In this document: positions 52,001-63,640 of the stretch, in pieces
How the letters are laid out: every line of letters begins with the position of its first letter
Position numbering within the stretch: the stretch's first letter is position 1
From: Nematostella vectensis
Lineage: Eukaryota > Cnidaria > Anthozoa > Actiniaria > Edwardsiidae
Assembly (NCBI RefSeq): GCF_932526225.1
Contig: NC_064038.1
Span: forward strand, 10,167,070-10,231,069
Length of the DNA: 64,000 nt
Reading direction: 5' to 3'
Position numbers and translations under genes: made by a program
The notes under the pieces: generated by a model
Seen by the model: only the letters and a program-made list of their open reading frames with translations
The model's database searches: none
Told to the model about the DNA's origin: nothing

Positions 52001-55000
52001 TTTAGCAAATATTTTTCTAATTGAAACCTGAAATAACAATGGCATTAGGAGTAACACGTTTAATTTAAATTGTATTGATACCGTTGGGACACACCCCGAT
52101 AACTCAAGCTACAATAACTTAGGCACTGTGTAGCTCAAGCTGTTTTCCGTTTTCCTTGAGAGTAAATGTTAAATGAGTAAATGTATACCTGGTACAGTTA
52201 TAGAACTCTAAGTCTACACACAAAGCCATGTCCGTGATGATATTCTATTGAAAACTTATCACTGCATCCTCAAAACAAACCTTGAGGTTGAGAAATGTAA
52301 AGAGGGCTCCAAGCAGGCCACCAATGGCCCCGATGATTGCAGCAGGTACGAAGGCTAGAAGGTTCAGTGCTATACCATGACTGACCTGAAACATCAAAAC
52401 TTCATTTTATTGGTACAAAGTAAAGAAGTGTTGATTTATAATCAGTCTCTAAGGGGTTCACATGCAACTCACTTAACAGACTTGTACTCCTGTGTATAAG
52501 GATAAGGACTGGTCCAAGAAGTTTGAATTTATAGTGTGAGTTAGTTTCAATGGAAATGGTACCAAGGGTCAGGTCAAGGGTTAAGAAGTTCTTTTAATTC
52601 CCCAAAACAGGGACGGGACCTCGGCTATCCGAGAAGACAAATGGTATGAAAAAACACTTTTTAGGTCCTGGCCAAATGAAACACCAGCTCATAAAAAATA
52701 AGACAACCCTACTTAGAACAGAACTTGGACTAAGCAAGGTCAACTTCTCTTCATTTCACTTTCATGTGAGAGTATCCAACCTATACAATTGCGAAGTTTG
52801 GGCTTTTCCACCAGGTCTCATCCACCCCCGTAAAAAGGCGATAAGCAAAAACTAAAAGACACCATCACTCATATCAATTCCTACCTGGAATATGATGTAT
52901 TTTTCTGTTTTGAATAAGCCAAAGTCTCCCTGGTAGCGAAAACCCGTAAATGCAGAGTTGAACACATCCTGCAATAAAACATGAAAAAGCACAATAAGAG
53001 TCAAAGATCATTCATTAGTCACAAAAAAACACAAAAGTACAAAAAAAAAAAACAACAAAAGCTCGGATGGCTGTATAATAGCCTTATGTTATATTTACCT
53101 TTTGCTGGTAATCTACATGAGCTTTGCTTACCACAAATTACATTACCCAGTATTCTATTGTTGATATTGAACCATTACTTGACCATTGAACCATTTGTAG
53201 CAGCACATTTCAAAGTTTAGTCACAAAGAAACAAAAGTACAAAAAAGCATGGATCGATTGTATAATAGCCTAAGGTTACAGAAACCTTTTACTAGTAATC
53301 TATATGAGCTATTCTTTCTACAGCACAGGTAGCCCAGGCTCGAGGCGAATGTAGGTTTATTATAGAGTTTGTATGAGCGAAAAATTCGTTGAAATAATTA
53401 TTCTGATACAAACATAAAATTAGTAGTTTTACATTGCTGCTGCTCAATCCTGCAATTTTTTGTCATTCTTCTGTTTTAGCAGCTGCAAATTTTTCGCAGT
53501 GGCTAAAACAGCTTAGAATGGCAAATAATGGCAGGTTTGAGTAGCAGCAACGTCAAGCTACTGTTTTTATTTTCAAATCAGCATATTTATTTCAACGAGA
53601 TTTGTTCCCTCATACACACTCTGTACGATCATACAAACTCTGTAATAAACCTACACTTGCCATGAGCCTGGGCTACCTGTGTCTACAGCTAACTTACTAG
53701 TTTAAGATTGCTTTAATGTGATCGATTTTTCAGGGTACATTTGAGGGTACATACAGTCCTATCTATTGCCATCAATTTACATCAAAGCATAGGTTTCCTT
53801 AAGTAGATTATCAACTCCTATCCAAACTAGACTGTACTTCTTGCCTTTTACACCAAATCCAAAATAATTGCACACATAAACTGAATGAAACTGTACCGTT
53901 GTAAATGTAGACACCATACAACAGAAGAATGTCTGCCAGGAAAGCTTCATGTTCCAGAAAGATGACACCTCCTCCATAGAGAAGAGCAAGCCTCCGACAG
54001 GTGCACCGAATGCGGACGCCACACCTGCGGCAGCCCCCGCCGAGATGAAATTCCTTCTGTAAATAACAAACAAGAGAATCGCTTACAGAGATCAATTCTA
54101 AACTGGAAAAAAAACCTATTAAGTGGAAACATCTTAGGGTCCTGACCCCGTACGCAGTTCTGCTCAAAGTTAAACCAATCAGCTATCGAGCTATGATTTG
54201 GGGTTTGCATGGCACAGATCTGCGCAGTTTGAGCCAATCAGACGTTATAGATCTCGGTGACATCAAGGAGGTGTTGACATACAATAACCAGACTACTCTG
54301 TATGACATAAATATCTGGTTATTACATGTCAACAGAGGTCAAAGCCTTTGTTAATTCTCAAACAAAAGGTAAAACAAAACCGAAATCAAAAACAAAACCG
54401 AAATCCCAGAAGAGTCCTTGCGTTATTTTCCAATTTCAACTGGAAGCTTGGCAAGCCTTAATCGGCCACGGCGGACTTGTTACTTTGCTTTCGTTGTAAA
54501 TGCGCATGCAACCATACAAATATCCATCTTTGGTCGCTTAACAGTAAACTCGGAATGATCAAGCCGGCTATAACGCGAGGCAACGCGAGTTGGAGTGCTT
54601 ATCATTGCAAGTGGTCACAAGACACAAAGCTCAGTCCTGCGCTTGCATTAGCCAATAATGATACAATTATTCACTTCCTTTAGCGCAGGACTGCTCATGT
54701 ATCAGCGAATCCTGTATTTAGCGTGATATCGTAACCCACATGAACTGCTACCTAGCGCCTGGTTAATTAACCTGGTTAATCTACTCGGCTTAGTTTCGTA
54801 TTTTAACTCAAACCGAATCCCGTATTTAGCGTGATATCGGAACCCATGTGAACTTCTACCTAGCGCAGAGCAGCTCATGCCCTTGTACCTGCCACTTGGT
54901 TAATCTACTCTGCTTAGTTTCGTATTTTCAATCAAACATGTTGTTTAAAAGTAAACATGTCTATAGTTATGAAAGTGATGCGAAACGGGAAAACTTGTGA

Positions 55001-58000
55001 GTTAATTACGAGTTTCGCGCACGACTGCACCGTTTTGTGCTTATCTTTCAAGATATTTTGTACTCACTGTTAGCAAAGCAGCCGTTATCTTATCAAATCA
55101 AAAATAACATTAGTATGATCAAGCCGGCTATAACGTATAGCAACGCGAGTTGGAGTGCTTATCATTGCAAGTGGTCACAAGACACAAAGCGCAGTCCTGC
55201 TCTTGCATTAGCCAATAATTATACAATTATTCACTTCATTTAGCGCAGGACTGCTCATGTATCAGCGAATCCCGTATTTAGCGTGATATCGGAACCCATG
55301 TGAACTTCTACCTAGCGCAGAGCAGCTTATGCCCTTGTACCTGCCACTTGGTTAATCTACTCTGCTTAGTTTCGTATTTTAACTCAAACATATTGATTAA
55401 AAATAAACGTGTCACTATATCCAGAGTACTTCTCAATTATCTGTTAAGTACTCGCTTATTTTGAGAAATTCCGGGCTCGTTATGAAAGTAACGCGAAACG
55501 GCAAAACTTGAGCGCGGCCCTGCGCTCGCATTAGCCAATAATTATACAATTATTCACTTCATTTAGCGCAGGACTGCTCATGTATCAGCGAATCCCGTAT
55601 TTAGCGTGATATCGGAACCCACGTGAACTGCCACCTAGCGCCTGGTTAATTAACCTGGTTAAATTACTCGGCTTAGTTTCGTATTTTAACTCAAACATAT
55701 TGATTAAAAATAAACTTGTCACTATATCCAGAGTACTTTTCAATTATCTGTTAAGGACTTGCTTATTTTGAGAAATTTCGGGCTCGTTATGAAAGTAACG
55801 CGAAACGGCAAAACTTGAGCGCAGCCCTGCGCTCGCATTAGCCAATAATGATACAATTATTCACTTCCTGTCGCGCAGGACTGCTCATGTATCAGCGAAT
55901 CCCGTATTTAGCGTGATATCGGAACCCATGTGAACTTCTACCTAGCGCAGAGCAGCTCATGCCCTTGTACCTGCCACTTGGTTAATCTACTCTGCTTAGT
56001 TTCGTATTTTCAATCAAACATGTTGTTTAAAAGTAAACATGTCTATAGTTATGAAAGTGATGCGAAACGGGAAAACTTGTGAGTTAATTACGAGTTTCGC
56101 GCACGACTGCACCGTTTTGTGCTTATCTTTCAAGATATTTTGTACTCACTGTTAGCAAAGCGGCCGTTATCTTATCAAATCAAAAATAACATTAGTGTGA
56201 TCAAGCCGGCTATAACGTATAGCAACGAGAGTTGGAGTGCTTATCATTGCAAGTGGTCACAAGACACAAAGCGCAGTCCTGCTCTTGCATTAGCCAATAA
56301 TTATACAATTATTCACTTCATTTAGCGCAGGACTGCTCATGTATCAGCGAATCCCGTATTTGGCGTATTTGGGTTGGCGTTATATGCCTTTAGTTCTACA
56401 TTTCGCAGAGCTCTTTGAAATGACCTACACACTTTTGTCTTATTGGTTTATTTTGTTATGTCCATTTTACATATACACGCCGGTTGTTTTCTTCGTGCCT
56501 TTGCCTTTTCCCCTTATCTCTTACCACCGATTATCGCTTCATCTGGGGAAAACTATCCTTCCTGTCTTGTTAACGTTTCAGCGTCATCTCCACTCTCACC
56601 ACGCTCCCTTTGTCGCCTCCCGCGCCCCTACTTCATCTTCTTCTCGCCGTTTTACTAGCATCAATTTCCATTGTCCGCAATACACCCTTTCACCGCTACA
56701 GAATTTTTTATCTTTTCTCGGCGTTTTCGCAACACTCATTCGATCTCTGTTGTTGTTTAATTTCGCCTGTCAGTCATACCATTTACACACTTCATTAGAT
56801 ACATACCTCCACACATACCTCACCCTCCCCATTACCGCTCACCATTTCCTCCCTACAATCCAAACACTTTTCTTTCTCTTATCCTACACATTACTTTCCC
56901 ACCCTACACACTTTCCCATAAACACTACACAGTCTTTTCACAATACCCCTGCTTATCATTCTGTTCACACTCACATTATCCCCCTTTATCAGATTTTATT
57001 AATGCCGCCATCACCTCTTCACATCCGCTACACAACACTAGCAACAAGCTTCCGATTTTAACTGTTTTTATCTCCACATAATACCATATTTACTAACCAC
57101 CTTCTCTACTAAACAAAAAAACCCTTTATTCATAACTCTCATGTCGTTTTATTATCAACCCCATCTCTCATAACAACCTTAACCCATAGTCTCATAACCC
57201 ATAATCTTAACCACCCGAACATAACCTTACACAATAACTTCTCCGTTTATTACAATCATTTAAGATTTGATTTACATTCTTTCCTGTAGAATGATTTTGT
57301 TCCGATACACAACTTTAAGCTGGTTTCCGCTTTGTTAATTGCTTCACTTACAATTTATTCATCGAATCAGGCACGAGGCCACTCGAGTTTTAGCAAACAA
57401 TTATCTCCGTTCCTATAACACATACGACCTCATTATGAATGGGGGAGATCTGTTAGATCTGTTTTACATTCTTTTCTGGAGAATGATTTTGTTCTTATAC
57501 ACAACTCCAAGCTAGTTTCTGCTTTGTGAATTGCTTTACTAACAGTTCACTCATCGGGTCAGGCACAAGGTCACTCGAGTTTAAACAAGCAATTATCTCC
57601 GTTCCTATAACACGTGCGGCATCATTCTACACTCTAACCTTTTGCCATCGCTGTTAGAACCCTTTGTCTTTCATGTAACTCCATCAATACACATATTTTC
57701 CGTGCAAATTCGCATCATTCACGTGAACTTATCTATTTCATAGTAACGCATCGGCTTGTGTCAAAGCGTTCGTTCGTTCTAAATTTGGTCGCATAATTAA
57801 CTTACCGTATATGCATAAGTGCTACGTCACTTCCGTTCTATTCTTAACCCATAAAAGTTAGTTTTCTTTGTTTTCTTTAGTCTCATTATATTATTTCTTA
57901 TAATATTTCTGCGCTACAATTTATTTTACAATTACTTTCGCTGTAACAGAAACTATTCTATTATTTTTGGTGGATTTTTCGACACCTTTTGGACATATTT

Positions 58001-61000
58001 CCTGTTCATTTTTTACATCATTTAGGCATTATATTCATACTCCATATTGTCATAGTAACGATCATGATATACTATTTCATACCTAATAGTTCCCACAACT
58101 ACACCTACTCCACATCTCCCTCACCACCACTCTTACCTATACACCATACCAATTTTTCCCCCACCAACACAGCCATTAGCCATCTCCATACCACACCATA
58201 TTATTACTAATTTTTTCTTTTTTACCTACCCACCACACACTACCACAACCTATTCTATAGTCCCACTTTATCTTTCCACCACCCTCCACCACCTACTAGT
58301 CTAACCTATCCACCTCCCCACCGTAATTACATTACTACCATCTCCACTCCACATTACCTTACTAGCCATCCCTCACCATCACCCTCCAACATCACCATAC
58401 CATACGATTACACCCACCTCACTACCACACCACTTTAGGCCCCTACGTCTTGGTACGAATACCCGATCCAAACCAAAAAAAAAAAAAAAAAAAAAAAAAC
58501 TGCTACCTAGCGCCTGGTTAATTAACCTGGTTAAATTACTCGGCTCAGTTTCGTATTTTAACTCAAACATATTGATTAAAAATAAACTTGTCACTATATC
58601 CAGAGTACTTTTCAATTATCTGTTAAGGACTCGCTTATTTTGAGAAATTTCGGGCTCGTTATGAAAGTAACGCGAAACGGCAAAACTTGAGCGCAGCCCT
58701 GCGCAGAGCAGTCTCTTTAACAAGATGATCGTGTGAGTTCCCGAATCTATGTCGCACTCACAAGTTTGTTGGCATTTTTTGTTATCGGTAGAGCTTGTCA
58801 CCTGTATACTAAGGCGAGCGCAGAACTGCGCACCACGTTCACATACAAAAATCCGGTTCTTTTATCGCTTTAACATTGAGATGTGTAGTCCCAAGACCAA
58901 AGTAGCAACACTCGTAAAATTCTGCTCTGCGCTAAGAAACACGTCTCTGTTACCAGTTCACGTGGGTTCCGGTATTACGCTAAATACGGGATTCGCTGAT
59001 ACATGAGCAGTCCTGCGCAACAGGAAGATAATAATTGTATAATTATTGGCTAATGCGAGCGCAGGGCTGCGCTTTGTGTCTTGTGACCACTTGCAATGAT
59101 AAGCACTCCAACTCTCGTTGCTATACGTTATAGCCGGCTTGATCATACTAATGTTATTTTTGATTTGATAAGATAACGGCCGCTTTGCTAACAGTGAGTA
59201 CAAAATATCTTGAAAGATAAGCACAAAACGGTGCAGTCGTGCGCGAAACTCGTAATTAACTCACAAGTTTTCCCGTTTCGCATCACTTTCATAACTATAG
59301 ACATGTTTACTTTTAAACAACATGTTTGATTGAATATACGAAACTTAGCAGAGTAGATTAACCAAGTGGCAGGTACAAGGGCATGAGCTGCTCTGCGCTA
59401 GGTAGAAGTTCACATGGGTTCCGATATCACGCTAAATACGGGATTCGCTGATACATGAGCAGTCCTGCGCGACAGGAAGATAATAATTGTATAATTATTG
59501 GCTAATGCGAGCGCAGGGCTGCGCTTTGTGTCTTGTGACCACTTGCAATGATAAGCACTCCAACTCTCGTTGCTATACGTTATAGCCGGCTTGATCATAC
59601 TAATGTTATTTTTGATTTGATAAGATAACGGCCGCTTTGCTAACAGTGAGTACAAAATATCTTGAAAGATAAGCACAAAACGGTGCAGTCGTGCGCGAAA
59701 CTCGTAATTAACTCACAAGTTTTCCCGTTTCGCATCACTTTCATAACTATAGACATGTTTACTTTTAAACAACATGTTTGATTGAATATACGAAACTTAG
59801 CAGAGTAGATTAACCAAGTGGCAGGTACAAGGGCATGAGCTGCTCTGCGCTAGGTAGAAGTTCACATGGGTTCCGATATCACGCTAAATACGGGATTCGC
59901 TGATACATGAGCAGTCCTGCGCGACAGGAAGATAATAATTGTATAATTATTGGCTAATGCGAGCGCAGGGCTGCGCTCAAGTTTTGCCGTTTCGCGTTAC
60001 TTTCATAACGAGCCCGAAATTTTTCAAAATAAGCGAGTACTTAACAGATAATTGAGAAGTACTCTGGATATAGTGACAAGTTTATTTTTAATCAATATGT
60101 TTGAGTTAAAATACGAAACTAAGCCGAGTAGATTAACCAGGTTAATTAACCAGGCGCTAGGTAGCAGTTCATGTGGGTTACGATATCACGCTAAATACAG
60201 GATTCGCTGATACATGAGCAGTCCTGCGCTAAAGGAAGTGAATAATTGTATCATTATTGGCTAATGCAAGCGCAGGACTGAGCTTTGTGTCTTGTGACCA
60301 CTTGCAATGATAAGCACTCCAACTCGCGTTGCCTCGCTTTATAGCCGGCTTGATCATTCCGAGTTTACTGTTAAGCGACCAAAGATGGATATTTGTATGG
60401 TTGCATGCGCATTTACAACGAAAGCAAAGTAACAAGTCCGCCGTGGCCGATTAAGGCTTGCCAAGCTTCCAGTTGAAATTGGAAAATAACGCAAGGACTC
60501 TTCTGGGATACAAGGTATTTAAAGAAATATCATAAACTCCGAAAATAAGGAAGGCATTATATTGGAGTTAATCGATTAACTCTTAGGAGGAGATACACGA
60601 AGGATGTTCCAGTATTTGAGAACACTGTTCTTAACGCGCCAAAACAATCCCGCCAAATTAGCACCCTTCAAGTAAGCTAAAAATAATACACATATCAAAC
60701 ACAAAAAGTATCAATTTGAGAAACTATAATAATAAAAGAAGACCTGTGGAAATAATGTCGCTCCTTTTTAGCTTATTGTATTTAGTCAAAGGAAGGTGTT
60801 TTCGTTCAGACTTTCAGAGGTTTTGTTTTACCTTTTGTTTGAGAATTAACAAAGGCTTTGACCTCTGTTGACATGTAATAACCAGATATTTATGTCATAC
60901 AGAGTAGTCTGGTTATTGTATGTCAACACCTCCTTGATGTCACGGAGATCTATAACGTCTGATTGGCTCTAACCGCGCAGATCTGCGCCATGCAAACCCC

Positions 61001-63404
61001 AAATCATAGCTCGATAGCTGATTGGTTTAACCTTGAGCAGAACTGCGTACGGGGTCAGGACCCTAAGATGTTTCCACTTAATAGGTTTTTTTTCCAGTTT
61101 AGAATTGAGGTGTGTGATTAGCTAACATGAACCCTCAAAGGAAACGAAAAATAGTACAAGTTAGCAGGGGGTTCCATCTGTACATAACAGGCAAGATAAA
61201 GTAAACGAAAAACAACACAAGTATGAAGAGAGTTCCAGCCATCCGAGTAGAAATGGCTGAAAATCAGTGTGTTTTCTGAAGTTGCATTCAGTTAAAGTAA
61301 GCGGGGAGATTGAGTTTCCAGGTTCATGTTAAATAGCTTCAAAACCCCTAAAGTGCAAGTCATAATTTGCAGTAAATTTTGTTGAGCGGGAGCTCCTATA
61401 GTTAAGTATAAATAAAAAAAAAACTTTTCTGAACCTTTTCTGAAAATAAGACAGAAAATAAATATTACATAAAATTTGAAACAAAAGCAATTTTTTCTAT
61501 TTCAAATGAGCATGGCCTTCAAATTTGATTGTCAAAAAGCATTCTCCACACACAAGCATTTTCCTGTTATTGGGTCAAGTGACTAAATCCTCTAATCTTT
61601 AAAAAACATGTAAATGTTTATAAATTTTACATGAAAAGAATGCTACAGCTTTCCAAACATGCTTTTATTTACACTTGTTTGCTTATTTATTTAATACCCA
61701 TCAGGCGCTGATTGTTACAACACTTGTATTATCCTAAAGCAACCACAACTTCCATATAATAACAACAACAACAATAATAATAACTACATTTACATTTCTA
61801 CATTTCGCTTATTTAGATGCTGTGACCTGGCCTGTAGCCAGGATTTTAAGCAGGGGGTCATTTACCCATTTAGTGGACCATTTTCTCTTCGGTAGCTTGT
61901 CCTAGCTGGCAGTGGTACTTAATTTTCCTTCATAAGGGTGGAAGCACGGGTGGCCTAGTGTGTTAGTGCATCGGCCTCTCACCGTTGTGGCCCAGGTTTG
62001 AATCCTGGCTCAAACTGGGAATTTTTTCCGGGTTCCTGCCTTGATTCCAATTTGTGTCACAAGTGAGTTGAAGTTATTCTCCCGTGTTTCCAGTCTTCTC
62101 GGATAAGGACACTAAACCGGAGGTCCCATCTCAAGATGCACAACACTAACCCGAACCTAAGGGATGTAAAAGAACCACTGGGGACGCAATAAACCCTCTG
62201 GCAGTGACCACACCCAGTGACAGTGCTTACTAATCGAGGGGCATATGTTAGAAAACTGTATATTCGGTTAAATATGTCACCCTTGATAAACAAAGATTAA
62301 ACTGAAACTGAAAATTAAACTAAACTTCCAGTAAAGTGGGGGGGGGGGCCTGGTGGCATTTATCTATTCTGTCAATCAGCTGATATTGACACTTTTATAG
62401 TCCGTAGTGTGCAACCAAACACTCAAATCAAAGACATAGTTTCATTGCTTCAGACTTAGATGATTAAAGAGCTAATGGTACATCACTTGCACACAACACA
62501 CAATCATAACAAGTGTATTTTAATCATAAAATAACTTCCATACCTGTCTTCTGTGTTTCTGAACCTCTCAAAGAAAGGAAGGTTTATTTTGAGAGTCTCT
62601 GACTTGAACTGACTCAGTCCCGCACCAATAAGACTCCTACAAATGAATGAATTACAAGAGCAGTACTTGGAAAAATAATTCCAAGGGTGGGTGTTTGATT
62701 GGATTGGCCAAAATATCTAAAGCAACTTAGGGAGTCTTTGTGAATTACAAGAGCAGTACTTGGAAAAATAATTCCAAGGGTTGGTGTTTGATTGGATTGG
62801 CCAAAATATCTAAAGCAACTTAGGGGGTCTTTGTGAATTACAAGAACAGTACTTGGGAAAATAATTCCAAGGGTGGGTGTTTGATTGGATTGGCCAAAAT
62901 ATCTAAAGCAACTTAGGGAGTCTTTGTGAATTACAAGAGCAGTACTTGGAAAAATAATTCTAAGGGTGGGTGTTTGATTGGATTGGCCAAAATATCTAAA
63001 GCAACTTAGGGAGTCTTTGTCAGGAAAATACCAAACACTGTGCTAGATTTAATAATAATTCTGCTGTCTATTTTATATCAATTTTTGTTATTTTTTTTCA
63101 TTCATTTTTTTTTTATCATCAGAAATCCTTTGGTGCAAGAATCAGGAATGGTGATTGCAAGGATAGTAGGTAATTAAATTAACTAGATGAAAAAAAATAA
63201 TAATAATGATGTCAAAAGGCAGCCTCACCCAAGATGAATCATTGGACCCTCTGGTCCAACAGGCAGCCCCGCCCCTACGGCACACACGCATGAGAAGAAC
63301 TTGACAACCATGGTCTTGACATTGAAGATGTGTCTAACAACAGTACCATTGAGAAAGCCTATGAGCTCAGGGATACCAGAACCTCCAGCTGAGGGGCGAT
63401 AATA
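42992..63404 (-). CDS. ClC-6/7-type chloride/proton transporter, 5' end missing
   Basis: Twenty exons, all phases consistent, 688 residues in the window: 63229-63404, 62544-62636, 53897-54056, 52885-52968, 52281-52385, 51531-51620, 50305-50390, 49511-49638, 49011-49092, 48734-48823, 48563-48633, 48272-48372, 47601-47770, 47261-47312, 46719-46843, 45037-45142, 44722-44817, 44519-44607, 44028-44057, 42992-43124. ClC motifs in order: GSGIPE, then [12 protein letters not shown] (gating glutamate kept), [18 protein letters not shown], and SMEEVSSFW with the glutamate pair used for proton transport. Next come [16 protein letters not shown] and [20 protein letters not shown] with MVAKWVGDF. Two C-terminal CBS domains follow ([27 protein letters not shown] with [14 protein letters not shown] and GIITRKDL). 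The family exchanges chloride for protons in endosomes and lysosomes. Resemblance is to animal ClC-6/ClC-7; which of the two is uncertain. Introns hold the 7-kb foldback and three minisatellites. Confidence 0.92.
43150..43390. repeat. 36-bp tandem repeat in the last ClC intron
   Basis: A unit like GTCACGCAATAACTAGTAAC followed by GCAACGATCCGGACAT repeats about six times with drift. It begins some 25 bases upstream (in gene sense) of the last ClC exon. Confidence 0.85.
45180..45740. repeat. 31-bp minisatellite in a ClC intron
   Basis: About 18 copies of a 31-bp unit (TATACTATCCACGTGCCTTT then CGTGTACTGCA, alternating with a CTACGTGTCTTGCG variant). It fills the intron between exons 45037-45142 and 46719-46843 together with the adjoining 53-bp array. 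Confidence 0.93.
45740..46690. repeat. 53-bp minisatellite in the same ClC intron
   Basis: About 18 copies of a 53-bp unit (TTACCCACGTGACTTGCGTG then TCTGGGTGTACTTTGTGTAT); spacing checked at 45841 and 45894. The CACGTG and TTGCGTGT phrases are shared with the 31-bp unit, so one array may have grown out of the other. Confidence 0.93.
50765..50945 (-). mobile_element. Possible tRNA-derived SINE head
   Basis: On the minus strand GGGAGAGTGGCGCAATAGC then TTAGTGGTACGG holds an A-box-like TAGCTTAGTGG. The B box is poor. Lies in a ClC intron. Confidence 0.3.
54093..61107. mobile_element. 7-kb near-perfect foldback element in a ClC intron
   Basis: Outer arms 54093-54387 and about 60819-61107 are reverse complements (CAATTCTAAACTGG ... 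CCAGTTTAGAATTG). A second arm pair, about 54410-54811 against 60080-60510, is almost identical. Inside, each arm carries repeated modules (TATCAGCGAATCCCGTATTT, GCGTGATATCGGAACCC, GTTGGAGTGCTTATCATTGC). They run forward on the left (54470-56350) and inverted on the right (58955-60480). The symmetry axis falls at about 58700-58950, not at the centre, because a 2.1-kb insertion sits in the left arm and about 310 bases are extra in the right arm (60510-60820). No transposase ORF was seen. The left edge is only 37 bases from the splice acceptor of exon 53897-54056. Confidence 0.9.
56350..58498 (+). mobile_element. 2.1-kb poly(A)-tailed, G-poor insertion inside the foldback
   Basis: The module sequence stops after CGAATCCCGTATTT and resumes at ACTGCTACCTAGCGCCTGG after a run of about 26 A ending near 58498; 24 bases of the module are missing. 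The inserted strand is rich in C, T and A and very poor in G, especially 56820-57130 and 58080-58440. The pure 3' A-run suggests reverse transcription of an RNA. No reverse transcriptase or known protein motif was found. It contains two copies of a roughly 192-bp segment (about 57256-57640). Confidence 0.6.
61829..61938. mobile_element. Truncated copy of the 39570 MITE
   Basis: GCCTGTAGCCAGGATTTTAA through GGTACTTAATTTTCCTTCAT matches 39570 onward, then the match stops where a tRNA-like sequence begins, as if interrupted by a SINE. Confidence 0.7.
61939..62330 (+). mobile_element. tRNA-derived SINE
   Basis: The head GGTGGCCTAGTGTGTTAG has an A-box pattern and GGTTTGAATCC (61995-62005) is a good B box. 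It is followed by a GGGTTCCTGCC body and an A-rich tail (AACTGAAACTGAAAATTAAAC). Sits against a truncated MITE. Confidence 0.7.
62646..63020. repeat. 93-bp tandem repeat, four copies
   Basis: ATTACAAGAGCAGTACTTGG (or a close variant) starts at 62651, 62744, 62837 and 62930. It begins about 10 bases upstream (gene sense) of ClC exon 62544-62636. Confidence 0.95.
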
Positions 63405-63440
63405 CTGAAAGCAAAAAGCTATAAATCACCCTTCTTGCGA

Positions 63441-63640
63441 CAGCAAAGGTGAATTAGAAGACCACAGATGCAAGATGGTTGTGTTGAAGGAATGAGAACA
63501 CCTCAGGTAGCTGCCATATGACTAATGTCTGACAACGGAACAAAGCCTAGATAAAAATTGTTGGTTTTGTTGAGGAGAAAACACTTTGAGGAAAAGGCCA
63601 GATCCAACTAGCTCAACTAATGTTGGGGCCAAAGATTAAA
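63441..63640 (-). mobile_element. Diverged copy of the 26540 SINE body
   Basis: GTTGAAGGAATGAGAACACC, CTGCCATATGACTAATGTCTG and TTGTTGGTTTTGTTGAGGAG align in order with 26549-26645. The tRNA-like head is not visible. Confidence 0.6.

Noticed and set aside
56339-57061. A 240-codon open frame in the foldback insertion
   Set aside because: The strand is poor in G, so stop codons are rare by composition. The product is a run of S, L, H, F, T and P with no domain.
54470-60435. Six near-identical 68-codon frames in the foldback modules
   Set aside because: They are identical because the modules are recent duplicates, not because of selection. No start context or domain supports coding.
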